Source: Candidatus Obscuribacter sp.
GTDB lineage: Bacteria; Cyanobacteriota; Vampirovibrionia; Obscuribacterales; Obscuribacteraceae
Direction of reading: 5' to 3'
NCBI GenBank assembly: GCA_016718315.1
Contig: JADKDV010000005.1
Span: 248,001-312,000 of the forward strand
DNA: 64,000 nt
Shown here: in pieces, positions 52,113 through 60,792 of the stretch
How the letters are laid out: every line of letters starts with the position of its first letter
Position numbering within the stretch: the stretch's first letter is position 1
Made by a program: the position numbers and the translations under genes
The notes under the pieces: generated by a model
What the model saw: only the letters and a program-made list of their open reading frames with translations
Databases searched by the model: none
What the model was told of the DNA's origin: nothing

Positions 52113-52143
52113 CAGCGGCCACTCATCCTGTGAGCGGCCGCTG
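52113..52143. terminator. G+C-rich stem-loop after the CPBP gene
   Basis: CAGCGGCC and CTCA pair with TGAG and GGCCGCTG. It marks the left edge of the minus-strand block of island C. Confidence 0.65.
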
Positions 52144-52169
52144 ATACCATTTTTGAGAATTGACTTTCG

Positions 52170-52934
52170 CTACTGGTTGCTGTCCTTGTGCACTCCGCGA
52201 GCGCGCTCCTGGAGCTGGTCCAGATAGCGAATCGTGAAGATGAGCACGTCATAGACGAGGTGCACGATGATGGCGGCGACCAGCCCGAAGGTGAACATCA
52301 GGTAGAAGAAATACATCCCGATGAACCACGAGTTGATCAGACCGAACAGTCCCTGGTATTTGTGACCGTCGCGGAAGCGCGAGTTGGCGATGATCAGCCC
52401 CGCCGCGATGTACCAGGTGCTGGCGTCAGTGAGCACGCTCTTGAGCAGTCCCATGGTGAAGAAGTTGGCCACGGGCAAAATGAGCGTGGTCTGAAACCAC
52501 CAGACGAAGCCATGTTCGAAGATGAAGCCGCCGAGGATGTAGTCGACAGCCTTGGCCATGGCGATGGACCACATGAACAGAAGCCAGCGGAAGACGACTT
52601 CTTCCATGACGCCCGCTCGCAAGCTGAGCCAGAGACCGCGGGCATAGAAGGCTTCGGCGTTGTAGTTTTCGCGGCGGCTATTGAGCGTCAACGCCGAAAT
52701 CAGAGCGGTCCAGCCGATTGCCCAGACGAGAATCGGCCAGGAAGCCCAGAGCCACTCGACAGGGGTGCCGGTGGTGTGCCACAGCTGGAAGAAGCTGTAG
52801 GGAATGGCTGTCGGGAAAAGCCAGTTGACCAATCCGACCAGGGCCGCCACTTTGGCTGCCATGAGAAACCAGACCAGCCAGTTTGCCTTGACCTGTTCTT
52901 CGTCAGAGGCGAGGATGCGGAGGTGTTTGCGCAT
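52170..52934 (-). CDS. CPBP-family intramembrane metalloprotease
   Basis: 254 residues. I chose the ATG at 52934. Several helices. GVMEEVVFRWLLFMWSIA gives the EExxxR motif, and AAIIVHLVYDVLIF near the end gives the HxxxD motif of the CPBP (Rce1/Abi) family. A third motif in the middle is not clear. These enzymes cleave prenylated or membrane peptides, and many protect against self-made bacteriocins. It is the last gene of the block with the SLOG-like genes. Confidence 0.78.
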   Translation of the reverse strand: MRKHLRILASDEEQVKANWLVWFLMAAKVAALVGLVNWLFPTAIPYSFFQLWHTTGTPVEWLWASWPILVWAIGWTALISALTLNSRRENYNAEAFYARGLWLSLRAGVMEEVVFRWLLFMWSIAMAKAVDYILGGFIFEHGFVWWFQTTLILPVANFFTMGLLKSVLTDASTWYIAAGLIIANSRFRDGHKYQGLFGLINSWFIGMYFFYLMFTFGLVAAIIVHLVYDVLIFTIRYLDQLQERARGVHKDSNQ

Positions 52935-52976
52935 GCTTGACAATCCTGTTCAAAAAAAGAGAAAGAGTGTGTGGTG

Positions 52977-53018
52977 AAACAGCCCCTGAGATTCGGCGAG
53001 GAACTTCAGGGGCTGTTT
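52977..53018 (-). terminator. Terminator between the 151-aa gene and the CPBP gene
   Basis: AAACAGCCCCTGA and TCAGGGGCTGTTT form a perfect 13-bp stem. Confidence 0.75.
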
Positions 53019-53023
53019 ACCGG

Positions 53024-53479
53024 TTAGTTGTCGTTGTGCGCGCTCATCTCGGCGACGAGGAGCTTGCACTTATCGCCGCGCAGGATGGCGACCGAGGTGA
53101 TGCCGCGGATGGCGGTCACCGGGTGGAGCACGTCCTGGTAGTGGTCGACGATGGCCAGCGCGTGGGCGAGCATGTGCGGGGCGGCGTCTTCGCCGGAGAC
53201 TTGCTGGCTGGCGATTTGCGCAGTCAGCTCGGCGATGCCCGGTGCAACGGCTTCGGCGAAGCCGTAGTCCTTGGTGGCATGGGCGCAGGCGAAGGCGCAC
53301 ACAGCGCTGCCGCGGGCGTGGTCGACGGCGACGAAGGCATTGTAGTCGCCCCGGTCGTCGGCGATGGTGGCAAGCCGGCTCAGGGCGCGGATTGCTTTTA
53401 TGGCAGTCTGGGCGTACTGGTCGAGCGTGTCGGCGTTGGTCTTGCCGAGGAAGTGCTCGATTTGCTGTGCCTTATCCAT
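53024..53479 (-). CDS. Hypothetical helical protein, 151 aa
   Basis: AAAGGG precedes the ATG. Ala-rich, fully helical by pattern (TLDQYAQTAIKAIRALSRL, AFVAVDHARGSAVCAFACAH, HMLAHALAIVDHYQDVLH). No membrane segment. Family unknown. Set off by hairpins on the downstream side. Confidence 0.6.
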   Translation of the reverse strand: MDKAQQIEHFLGKTNADTLDQYAQTAIKAIRALSRLATIADDRGDYNAFVAVDHARGSAVCAFACAHATKDYGFAEAVAPGIAELTAQIASQQVSGEDAAPHMLAHALAIVDHYQDVLHPVTAIRGITSVAILRGDKCKLLVAEMSAHNDN

Positions 53480-53557
53480 GGGGTACCCTTTCTGTTATCT
53501 GGTTTGATATAAGAAAATGCCATCTTGTCTATGGCACCGTGGGTAGTGCTGTCCGCG

Positions 53558-54520
53558 TCAGTAGCGTGGCGGGGACAGTAGTTGCTGGAGCGTCGGCTCC
53601 TCACAATCGAGGGCAAGCACTTCGATTTCACCACCGGGGCTACCGGGGCGATAGAAGAGCCTGGCTCGAGGTCGACCATCCTGGTCGTAGAGACGCTGTT
53701 GGTGGATGTTCAGACCAGAGCGGTAGATGCTCCAGCCGGGTGGGATGACAAAAATGGCGTGGTCTTCCGACCGCATGTCCACCATGTACACGCCCATAGC
53801 TTCCAACATTGCCAGCGTCGTGCTGCCCTCGATGGACTGCAGCTCCATCTCGGCACCGCCGCCCTGGCTGCCGGGCTTGGTGAAGATCTTGGCGCGGCAC
53901 AGACCGGCTTCGTCGTAGAGACGCAGCTGGAACATGCTCACCGGCGACTCGACGATGCTCCAGCCAGCGGGGATGCTGAAGAGAGCGTAGTTGTGACCGC
54001 GCTCAGCGATGAGCTTGACGCCCATCGCTTCCACGTCGGCGATGCCCTTGCCGTGCCAGATCTTGGTGGGCAGGCAGTAGTCGGTCGGCTTGTCGCTCTT
54101 GGCCAGGTAGACCGAGAGCTGCTTCACCGGCGCGTAGACGGCTTCCATGTCGAGCATGGGCTCGTCGTTGTCGCGGTCGAGCACCATGATCTCGCCACCG
54201 GCGCCGGCGCTGCCGGGCTGGTAGAAGAGCTTGGCGCGGCAGCGGCCGGCATCGTCGTAGAGACGGTGCTGCATCACGCTCAGGTCGGTGCCGTGGATGC
54301 TCCAGCCAGCCGGGATGTCGAAGAGCGCGAAGCCGTTGTCGCGGTGCTCGACGAAGTTGACGCCGTCGGACGCGAGTTCGGCGAGCGAGCCCTTGTACAT
54401 GACGTGGGTGGGCAGGCAGTACTGGCGCACCGAGTCGGAGGCGGCGAGGACCGGCATCGGCATGGCGCGGACGGCGGCGGCGGCGATAGAGGCGGCGGAG
54501 GTGGAGATGATGTTGGTCAT
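53558..54520 (-). CDS. Protein of three tandem homologous domains, 320 aa
   Basis: I chose the ATG at 54520, with AAGGAAAT upstream. After an Ala-rich head, a domain of about 90-100 residues occurs three times. Each carries the same blocks: ALFDIPAGWSI, ALFSIPAGWSI or AIFVIPPGWSI, then HRLYDDAGRCRAKLFYQPGS, LRLYDEAGLCRAKIFTKPGS or QRLYDQDGRPRARLFYRPGS. The first two repeats also have a (Y/T)DYCLPT-like lead. It looks like a strand-rich binding domain. I know no family with this pattern. It is directly downstream of the SLOG-like pair. Confidence 0.7.
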   Translation of the reverse strand: MTNIISTSAASIAAAAVRAMPMPVLAASDSVRQYCLPTHVMYKGSLAELASDGVNFVEHRDNGFALFDIPAGWSIHGTDLSVMQHRLYDDAGRCRAKLFYQPGSAGAGGEIMVLDRDNDEPMLDMEAVYAPVKQLSVYLAKSDKPTDYCLPTKIWHGKGIADVEAMGVKLIAERGHNYALFSIPAGWSIVESPVSMFQLRLYDEAGLCRAKIFTKPGSQGGGAEMELQSIEGSTTLAMLEAMGVYMVDMRSEDHAIFVIPPGWSIYRSGLNIHQQRLYDQDGRPRARLFYRPGSPGGEIEVLALDCEEPTLQQLLSPPRY

Positions 54521-54642
54521 GTGATTTCCTTCGGTTTTCAGTTGAGAATTGGGTTTTAGAATCCGAGGTGAAAAGGCGAAGTGCATGCGCACCCCGCCTC
54601 TTCTTCTTGTGCTACTGCTTACGCAATAGCGCTAGTCGCGCT

Positions 54643-55557
54643 TCAGGCGACCAGCATGCCGTGCTTGATCAGCGCTGCGCGCATGGCGGCGCTGTCGTTG
54701 AGCGGCACGATCGAGACCTTCTCGGGGTCGACGTTCGCCAGGATGGCCTTGCAGCCATTGACGATGGCATCGACCTTGGCGTCGACGTCAGCGGCCGGCA
54801 GACCCTTGCCCAGCTGCTTGGCCTTGAACTCCGCCGCCGTCGCCGACCAGTCGCCGTCACGCGCCGCCTTGATGAAGGCGTCGGTCTCGCGCAGCGAACC
54901 TTCGATGGCAATCACCGGGAAGCCCCGCTTGATCGCACCGTAGATTTCGTCGCGCGTGATGTCACCGCCGTTCATGGCGATGATGGCGGTCTTGAAGCCC
55001 TGGCCCTGGAGGTCCTCCATGAAGTCGAAGTAGACCGGCAGGTCGAGGTCCCACGCCGAGGCCGCTTGCGCCGCCGAGACCTGCACGATGGCAGCGGCAT
55101 GCTGTCCCAGGTCGATGTCCTGGTTGCCGATGGACAGGCCCGAGCGGTGGCGCGCGGCGAAGATGTCGTCGGTGCGCGGCGTGGACGAGAGCGCGACGCA
55201 GGCGTAGTGATGCGCCAGGACAGCCGGCACGGTGGTGACCATGTCGGTGACCAGGGCTTCTGCCTTGTCGCGGTTGATGGTGCCGCCGGAGAAGGCGACG
55301 CCCTGGAACTCCTGCGTGATGTTGCCGGCAGCGTCGCGCACGGCGAAGCTGTCGACGAAGAACGGGATCATGCCTTCCTGGGCCTCTTTGGTGAAGCCCT
55401 TGCAGCCGCCGGTCACTCGCACGATGGCGCGGTGAGCAGCGTTGGCGGCCTTGAGCTTGAAAGCGGCCGGCAGGGGCTCCTTGGGCGTCATCACGGTGAT
55501 GAGGCAGCCGCGGGCGTCGTTGTCGAACTTGGGGGTGGATGCGTTGGTCGAGGTCAT
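54643..55557 (-). CDS. SLOG/LSDAT-like nucleotide-ligand-binding protein, copy 1
   Basis: 304 residues. AAGGAAC precedes the ATG. Rossmann-like signature: IVRVTGGCKGF near residue 46, VAFSGGTI near 90, and at about 190-225 IIAMNGGDITRDEIYGAI with VIAIEGSLRETDAF, corresponding to the glycine motif, the Glu helix and the (S)GR-x-(A)D motif of LSDAT/SLOG domains (TRPM, LOG, DprA relatives). The family binds nucleotide-derived ligands and often acts as a sensor in conflict systems. It is a paralogue of the next upstream gene. Confidence 0.68.
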   Translation of the reverse strand: MTSTNASTPKFDNDARGCLITVMTPKEPLPAAFKLKAANAAHRAIVRVTGGCKGFTKEAQEGMIPFFVDSFAVRDAAGNITQEFQGVAFSGGTINRDKAEALVTDMVTTVPAVLAHHYACVALSSTPRTDDIFAARHRSGLSIGNQDIDLGQHAAAIVQVSAAQAASAWDLDLPVYFDFMEDLQGQGFKTAIIAMNGGDITRDEIYGAIKRGFPVIAIEGSLRETDAFIKAARDGDWSATAAEFKAKQLGKGLPAADVDAKVDAIVNGCKAILANVDPEKVSIVPLNDSAAMRAALIKHGMLVA

Positions 55558-55595
55558 TGATGTTCCTTGGTTGGGTGGTTTAAAAGTGAGTGCAA

Positions 55596-56399
55596 TCAGA
55601 CGATTGCACCCAGTTCCAGGAGCTTGGCGCGCATGGACTCAGTGTCGTTTTGAGCCACATGCACGTTGGGGTGCGCAGCAAGAAAAGCCTCGTTGTTGGC
55701 GTACTTGTCGGCTGTGCCACCGCTGTCTCGAATCAGCAAGACTCGATAAAACGGGTTGGTCAGTCCGAGTTCGGCCCATGCCAGAAGCTCTCTTTCTGAG
55801 ACCCCACCGCCGTTGTAGACGGTGAGCAAAGCGTCCCAGTTGTTAGCCTGGTGCGCTTCGCAAATCTCCAGACAACGCTGCCATTCTGCGTCCCAGTCAG
55901 CCTTGTGATCCACGTTCGGCTGCAGCAAGAGGACGCTGTGCTGTTCGGGATGGATGATGGTGGCATAGGGGTCGTCGTCGCTATTAGAAACGACGATACC
56001 GTGAGCGGTTGTCTGGAGGTGTCCGGCCTTGACGACGATACCCAGGACGCGAGAGTCCGGGCAGCGTTCTTTGAGGGCCGGAAAGGCTTCAGTGATACCC
56101 TGAACGACCTGTGAAGGGTCGTCTTTGAGAATCATGCGAGTGCCACCAAAGAGACAGAAGCCAGCAAACTTGGGATGTGTGGTTGTTCCCGAAGAGTCAG
56201 CTGGTCCGCCACTGAGTGCATCTTGAAGCCGTTGGATGCCCGGGTAAAACTCGGGTTTCATGTTGCCGCAGCCTCCGGTCCCACGCAGCACGAAGTGCCG
56301 AGTTTGACTGAAGAAGTTGGCAAAGAATTTTTCGCACGATTGACCCTCCGATTGAACGAAGAGTGTCGGCGCTTTATCGAGCCAGTTGCGCTTATTCAT
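55596..56399 (-). CDS. SLOG/LSDAT-like nucleotide-ligand-binding protein, copy 2
   Basis: 267 residues. Shares with the downstream gene FVLRGTGGCGN near residue 37, FCLFGGTRMI, LLTVYNGGGVSERELLAWAE and VLLIRDSGGTADKYANNEAF, and the same closing block (NDTESMRAKLLELGAIV against NDSAAMRAALIKHGMLVA). GGGxxSE plus DSGGTAD is the better preserved SLOG core of the two. No effector domain is fused. Its ATG overlaps the stop of the 54-residue gene upstream, so the translation is probably coupled. Confidence 0.7.
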   Translation of the reverse strand: MNKRNWLDKAPTLFVQSEGQSCEKFFANFFSQTRHFVLRGTGGCGNMKPEFYPGIQRLQDALSGGPADSSGTTTHPKFAGFCLFGGTRMILKDDPSQVVQGITEAFPALKERCPDSRVLGIVVKAGHLQTTAHGIVVSNSDDDPYATIIHPEQHSVLLLQPNVDHKADWDAEWQRCLEICEAHQANNWDALLTVYNGGGVSERELLAWAELGLTNPFYRVLLIRDSGGTADKYANNEAFLAAHPNVHVAQNDTESMRAKLLELGAIV

Positions 56400-56556
56400 A
56401 TTCGTTCCGATCGGAGGATTGTTGCGGCGCGAGGGCAGAAACTAAGACATTCCAGTCTTCGTTTATCGTGCCTCGACTTGCATTGCCTGATTTCGGTAGA
56501 AGGTCTTGCATCCCTCCTGGAAGGAGGTCATGCGTATGGCGAGCGGGGCTTGCCAT
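56392..56556 (-). CDS. Small protein upstream of and overlapping the SLOG-like gene, 54 aa
   Basis: The ATG at 56556 has a strong GGAAGGAG upstream. It encodes HTHDLLPGGMQDLLPKSGNA and an acidic/neutral end, DRNEYE. Two DLLP units are notable (HDLLPGG and QDLLPKS). The last 8 bases overlap the next gene. It could be a leader peptide for translational coupling or a small partner. First gene of the minus-strand block. Confidence 0.5.
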   Translation of the reverse strand: MASPARHTHDLLPGGMQDLLPKSGNASRGTINEDWNVLVSALAPQQSSDRNEYE

Positions 56557-57170
56557 GCTTGGTTCTCCTTCCTGTGTGAAGGTTTTCGACTGCTCATGCA
56601 TCCATGCACGAACGCTTATCTCACCACCATGCCAAATACACGCTCTAACAATCAGCTGTGCTGAAAGAAAGATTGTGCTTAAGGCATTGCTATAGCTTGG
56701 TTTTGAAAACTTCTTGGGGGAATTGGTGGAATGAGATTACCCTGGAATCTACACTTAATAAGACACTAATAACAACCATATATGGGGCGCATATTAGTGC
56801 CGTCTAAGACATCAGTGGGGATCCCCGCAAACCGGCTCTGGCGTGAGCTAGCGCTAGTTGCCAAGAGCTTCGCGAATGACCCGAAATCGATGGGTTAATC
56901 AGGCAAAAATTGAGGAATTTTGAGAATGGCAAATTAGCAGACGTCGCAGCAGCCAGCGCAGCTAGCAAAGCCCCTTAAATGGGTTTATGAGCTGTAATTA
57001 GATCTATGGGAGGCACATTAGCAAATTTTTGGCTGCTTATTTAACGCCGCTTTTGATAGCTATAACGTGTATTTCAATTTCAAATTCATTCAGGCATTTC
57101 TCTCTAATAACCACCTACCCACTCTTTAACATTCTTGTGTAGCCTCTAATGGAGGCTCAGAGAGGACACT
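56557..57170. other. Gene-poor divergent centre of island C, 0.6 kb
   Basis: A+T-rich. No believable gene. Divergent promoters for the SLOG block and the metallopeptidase block must lie here. It mirrors the 1.2-kb centre between islands A and B in position, but I could see no shared sequence. Confidence 0.4.
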
Positions 57171-57926
57171 ATGGCTAAACCTGACTTCAACAGAGTCTTG
57201 TGGTTTGGAGAGGCTCCCACTCCCCCACCCAGGACCTGGCGCTATCTTGGCTTTCAGCCACAGCTCCGCAAATTCAGACCTTACGGCTTGAAGATGCTTG
57301 AGCTTGCGACTGTCACCTCGGCGTCTCAAGAATTCATCCGCTCGATAGGCGTCATGGTCGCTGCCACACCCGAATACCTCAAGCCCCTGCTTGTGGACTA
57401 CGGTGTGGCGGTGGCTCCTATTCGGGATATCTACGAGGTCTGCGACTGGCACTTCATGAATGGCCCGCGCGGACACGGTGACAGATTTACCTGGGCAGCC
57501 GTTAGCGGCTTGTGTCAGGATAAAGGTCACCTGCTTGTGATCACTGAATACGCTCAGCGCGACGGTTACTACCGCAAGGTAGACGGACGCCAGGGCACAT
57601 TCAACCACGAGCTGGCACACTGTGTTGACGCTGCTCTCGACTACATCTCCGAGTCGCCCGAATTTGTCGCTGCCTGGAAAAGTGACGTGGAACGTATCCG
57701 CGCAAAACTTGCCCCCAGTCATCAATCGGCGCTCTCGTACATCATCGCTGATGAGCCGCAGGGCCCGAGCGAGACCTTCGCTGAGATTGTCGCTGCCTTC
57801 ATGGGCGGTGGCTGTCTGGCTTACTACGCCAATGACTGGGAGGACGTCATGCCCGCCAGTTATGCCTTCGTGCAACACCTCCTACAAAACCTGCCTACTA
57901 AAAGCCCTGCCAACAAGGGCTCTTGA
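57171..57926 (+). CDS. Anthrax-lethal-factor-like (ATLF/M34) zinc metallopeptidase
   Basis: 251 residues. GAGAGGAC precedes the ATG. FNHELAHCVDAALDYISES carries HExxH and the Asp region, EFVAAWKSDVERIR follows, and then SETFAEIVAAFMGG supplies the third zinc ligand Glu. The same spacing occurs in the catalytic domain of anthrax lethal factor and its relatives (HExxH ... E-x-F-A-E). No secretion signal, so it acts inside the cell or is carried. It is followed 91 bases later by the FtsH-like gene. Confidence 0.72.
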   Translation: MAKPDFNRVLWFGEAPTPPPRTWRYLGFQPQLRKFRPYGLKMLELATVTSASQEFIRSIGVMVAATPEYLKPLLVDYGVAVAPIRDIYEVCDWHFMNGPRGHGDRFTWAAVSGLCQDKGHLLVITEYAQRDGYYRKVDGRQGTFNHELAHCVDAALDYISESPEFVAAWKSDVERIRAKLAPSHQSALSYIIADEPQGPSETFAEIVAAFMGGGCLAYYANDWEDVMPASYAFVQHLLQNLPTKSPANKGS

Positions 57927-58017
57927 GGCACAAGATTAACCCTACCCGCCGGTGCAGATCGACAGTGAGTCTATCTGTGTTCTGCACCCGCGCGTAGACA
58001 AACCAAGGAAACTGATT

Positions 58018-60699
58018 ATGAAACAGCTCTTTGTGTATCTGCGCAAGCTGAGTCGGAATCTGCTCTTTCGTGAAACGCTGCTGCACTTCAGCATCTTCTT
58101 CGCGGCAATCGCAGGTTTTTACTATCTCACTGCCGCCGACATCATCACCCGCGCTCCCGAGCGTGTCGTGCCGGCAGAATACGCTGTCCTCGCTACTCCC
58201 ACCAAAGTGATGCCTGCCGTCGACCTGGAGCGCCTGCTGCGCAAGAATTCCAACGAGGTCGAAGGACTGGTGTTCTTTGATGGCATCAAAACCGTCGTTG
58301 TCCAGGGCGCCGGCTTCGAAACTGATCGCATCGTCCTCCAGGCCGATATCGACCAGATGCGCAAGCTTGCTACCAGCGCCAAAGTGCCGGTAATAGAGAA
58401 GGCCTCCCAATTCTCCGACAACAAGGCTGAGCGTTTGCCCAGCTGGTGGTGGTGGACTGTGGCAGCCTTCTTCGCTTGGTTCAGCTGGCTGATGTTCTTC
58501 CGTCGTCACAACAAAGAAGAGCATTCCCGCCTGCGCGTCATCCTCGAAGGCACTCCGCCTGTCTTTGAAGCTCTGGTCAAAATGTCCCGCCTGCCCAAGC
58601 GCAAGTTCTTCCTTGTGCTGCTCTTTGCGCTGGTTGGCATCAATTCGCTGGGCTTCTTCGGTCGGCTCTACCACGACAACAACATGTACGTCTTGCCGCC
58701 CGAGATGGCGAGCATCAGGACGATTCAGCCCTGGCAGATTGATCGTCACCTCGACCGTCATTCGTCGGAGTTTTTGCGAGTCACCGGCATCAAGGAGCTG
58801 AGCGCTGCCTATGTCGTGCTCGACACTGTCACGCCGCAAACCGCTCCCAAGCACGGTGATGAAGAAGACTCGATCTTGCCGTCTGGACCTTCGCCTGCGT
58901 CCAAGACCTTCTCGGTGGAGCGTACCGTCGTCTTCCCGGCCACACCGGCTGGCAAGGCAGCTTATGACGCTTTCATCGCCAAGGTCCAGGCCAAGAAGAT
59001 CGAATACAAGCAAGTGCCTCCCTCCCGCGAGACCGGTTACTTCGAGAGCATCACCTCCGCCGGACGAGTTACTTTCCTCGTTCTGCTGGTGCTGTCGATA
59101 GGTGTCGGTGTCACCCTGATCAGCTGCTGGTCGGACTGGAAGGAAGGCGAGACACCGCAGGGTCGTACCAACCTGGTCGGCGCCGGCGGTGGTGGTGGTG
59201 GCAACGCTCAGGTCGAAATCCGCGATGAAGATCGCAAGACCTTTGCCGATGTTGCCGGCTGCCAGGAAGCAATCGACGAACTGCGCGTTGTCGAAAAGAA
59301 AATTCGACGTCCACGCATCTACAAGGTCTTCGGGGCGCCCGTCCCAAGTGGTGTAATACTCTTCGGCCCTCCGGGCACAGGGAAAACACTCCTCGCGAGG
59401 GCGTTGGCCGGTGAAATCGGCGGACATTTCGAAGCCTGCAGTGGTTCTCAGTTTGTCGAGATGTATGTCGGCGTCGGCGCCAAGCGCGTGCGCGAGATGT
59501 ACGCCAAGGCCCGTGCTGCTGCTCGCAAGAGTGGTCGCATTTCGATTGTCTTCATCGACGAAATCGATGCCATCGCCAAGAAGCGTGGCAGCGGTGAAGG
59601 TGGTGGTGACAAAGAGTACGAGCAGACCCTCAACGAGTTGCTCGTGCAGATGAACGGCTTCGGCAATCACGGTCTCGTTCTGACCATGGCTGCCACCAAC
59701 CGGCTCGACATCCTGGACGATGCCATCCTGCGTCCGGGTCGCTTCGACATCAAGGTCAAGGTGCCCAAGCCGGACAAGAAGGGGCGCTCGCAGATCTATG
59801 GCGTCTACCTCAAGAAGCTCAAGATCGTGCTGCCCGATGGCACGGTCGAAGAAAAGGCGGCTGCCTACGCCAAGTTGCTCGATGACATGGCTCGCCGCAG
59901 CCATGACTTCTCCGGTGCTGAAATCGAAGGTGCCATCAAGAATGGTGCCACTATCGCTGTCGAGCGTCAGTTCGGCAACGTCACCGAGGACATCACCGAA
60001 GAGCAGATGGAAGAGTACAAGAACATGGCCATCATCACTGTCGACGACCTCAACGAGGGCGTGGACAAGATGGCCTATGGTACTCAGATCAAGAGCCGTG
60101 TGCGCACCGACAAGGAACGTTGGGCCACTGCCGTGCACGAAATTGGTCACGCTGCCATTCCCACCATTCGTGGCGGCGATCCGGTCAATCGCATCACCAT
60201 CGTCATGACCGAAAAGTCTCTCGGTCTGATGGACAGCTCGCCGGAAGAAGGTGAGCGCTACGACTGGACGGATCAGCAGTTCTTGATCCGTCTGGAGACG
60301 ATGCTTGCTGGTCGCGGTGCCGAAAAGCTCGTGCTCAACAAGATCTCGACTGGTGCCAGCAACGACTTCGAGCGCACCAGCCAGCTGGCGCGTCAGATGG
60401 TCGGTGTCTACGGCATGTCCAAGACCTTCGGCGTCAAGTCCCTGCCGCTGGATCAGCATGGCTTCCCCGTCTCCAAGGTGGGTGAGATTCTGCTGGATAA
60501 GTTCAACCTGGCCTGGGGCGAAATTGTCGACAACGCAGAAACGTCGTGTGATGAGCTGTTGGCCAAGCACCGCAAGCAAATCGAAGCTTGCGCGCAGGTC
60601 CTCTACGAAGAGGAAACCCTGACCGGTGATGAGTTCCGCCGCATCTGGAAGGAAGCGGGCGAAGCGTCTGAGCCGGCAGTGGAACCGAAGAGTGAGTGA
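58018..60699 (+). CDS. FtsH-like AAA+ membrane protease with duplicated N-terminal module
   Basis: 893 residues against about 610-650 in normal FtsH. The start at 58018 has AAGGAAAC upstream. The N-terminus carries two successive units of helix, outside domain and helix (helices FSIFFAAIAGFYYL, WWWWTVAAFFAWFSWLMFF, FFLVLLFALVGINSLGFF, VTFLVLLVLSIGVGVTLIS). Then come a Gly-rich linker and an AAA+ domain: GPPGTGKT at about 450, VFIDEIDA, NRLDILDDAILRPGRFD. The peptidase has HEIGH at about 707 and TGASNDFERTS. All catalytic residues are present. FtsH extracts and degrades membrane proteins. It is a probable accessory paralogue, not the housekeeping one. Confidence 0.9.
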   Translation: MKQLFVYLRKLSRNLLFRETLLHFSIFFAAIAGFYYLTAADIITRAPERVVPAEYAVLATPTKVMPAVDLERLLRKNSNEVEGLVFFDGIKTVVVQGAGFETDRIVLQADIDQMRKLATSAKVPVIEKASQFSDNKAERLPSWWWWTVAAFFAWFSWLMFFRRHNKEEHSRLRVILEGTPPVFEALVKMSRLPKRKFFLVLLFALVGINSLGFFGRLYHDNNMYVLPPEMASIRTIQPWQIDRHLDRHSSEFLRVTGIKELSAAYVVLDTVTPQTAPKHGDEEDSILPSGPSPASKTFSVERTVVFPATPAGKAAYDAFIAKVQAKKIEYKQVPPSRETGYFESITSAGRVTFLVLLVLSIGVGVTLISCWSDWKEGETPQGRTNLVGAGGGGGGNAQVEIRDEDRKTFADVAGCQEAIDELRVVEKKIRRPRIYKVFGAPVPSGVILFGPPGTGKTLLARALAGEIGGHFEACSGSQFVEMYVGVGAKRVREMYAKARAAARKSGRISIVFIDEIDAIAKKRGSGEGGGDKEYEQTLNELLVQMNGFGNHGLVLTMAATNRLDILDDAILRPGRFDIKVKVPKPDKKGRSQIYGVYLKKLKIVLPDGTVEEKAAAYAKLLDDMARRSHDFSGAEIEGAIKNGATIAVERQFGNVTEDITEEQMEEYKNMAIITVDDLNEGVDKMAYGTQIKSRVRTDKERWATAVHEIGHAAIPTIRGGDPVNRITIVMTEKSLGLMDSSPEEGERYDWTDQQFLIRLETMLAGRGAEKLVLNKISTGASNDFERTSQLARQMVGVYGMSKTFGVKSLPLDQHGFPVSKVGEILLDKFNLAWGEIVDNAETSCDELLAKHRKQIEACAQVLYEEETLTGDEFRRIWKEAGEASEPAVEPKSE

Positions 60700-60742
60700 T
60701 ACCCGGGAGGGCATCACCAGTAGTGGCTGTTATCCCATCCAA

Positions 60743-60768
60743 GGAGGGTCGCAGGATCGCGACCCTCC
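60743..60768 (+). terminator. Stem-loop after the FtsH-like gene
   Basis: GGAGGGTCGC pairs perfectly with GCGACCCTCC around AGGATC. No T-run, so it may stabilise mRNA. Confidence 0.55.
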
Positions 60769-60792
60769 TCCAACACTTACCAGGAGAATGAC

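Noticed and set aside
53582..55560. Long plus-strand frames opposite the triple-domain and SLOG-like genes
   Set aside because: Antisense shadows. The minus-strand products show repeats, motifs and ribosome sites.
57898..60717. A 939-residue minus-strand frame opposite the FtsH-like gene
   Set aside because: The plus strand encodes a complete AAA+ protease with all motifs; the reverse frame is low complexity and unrecognisable.
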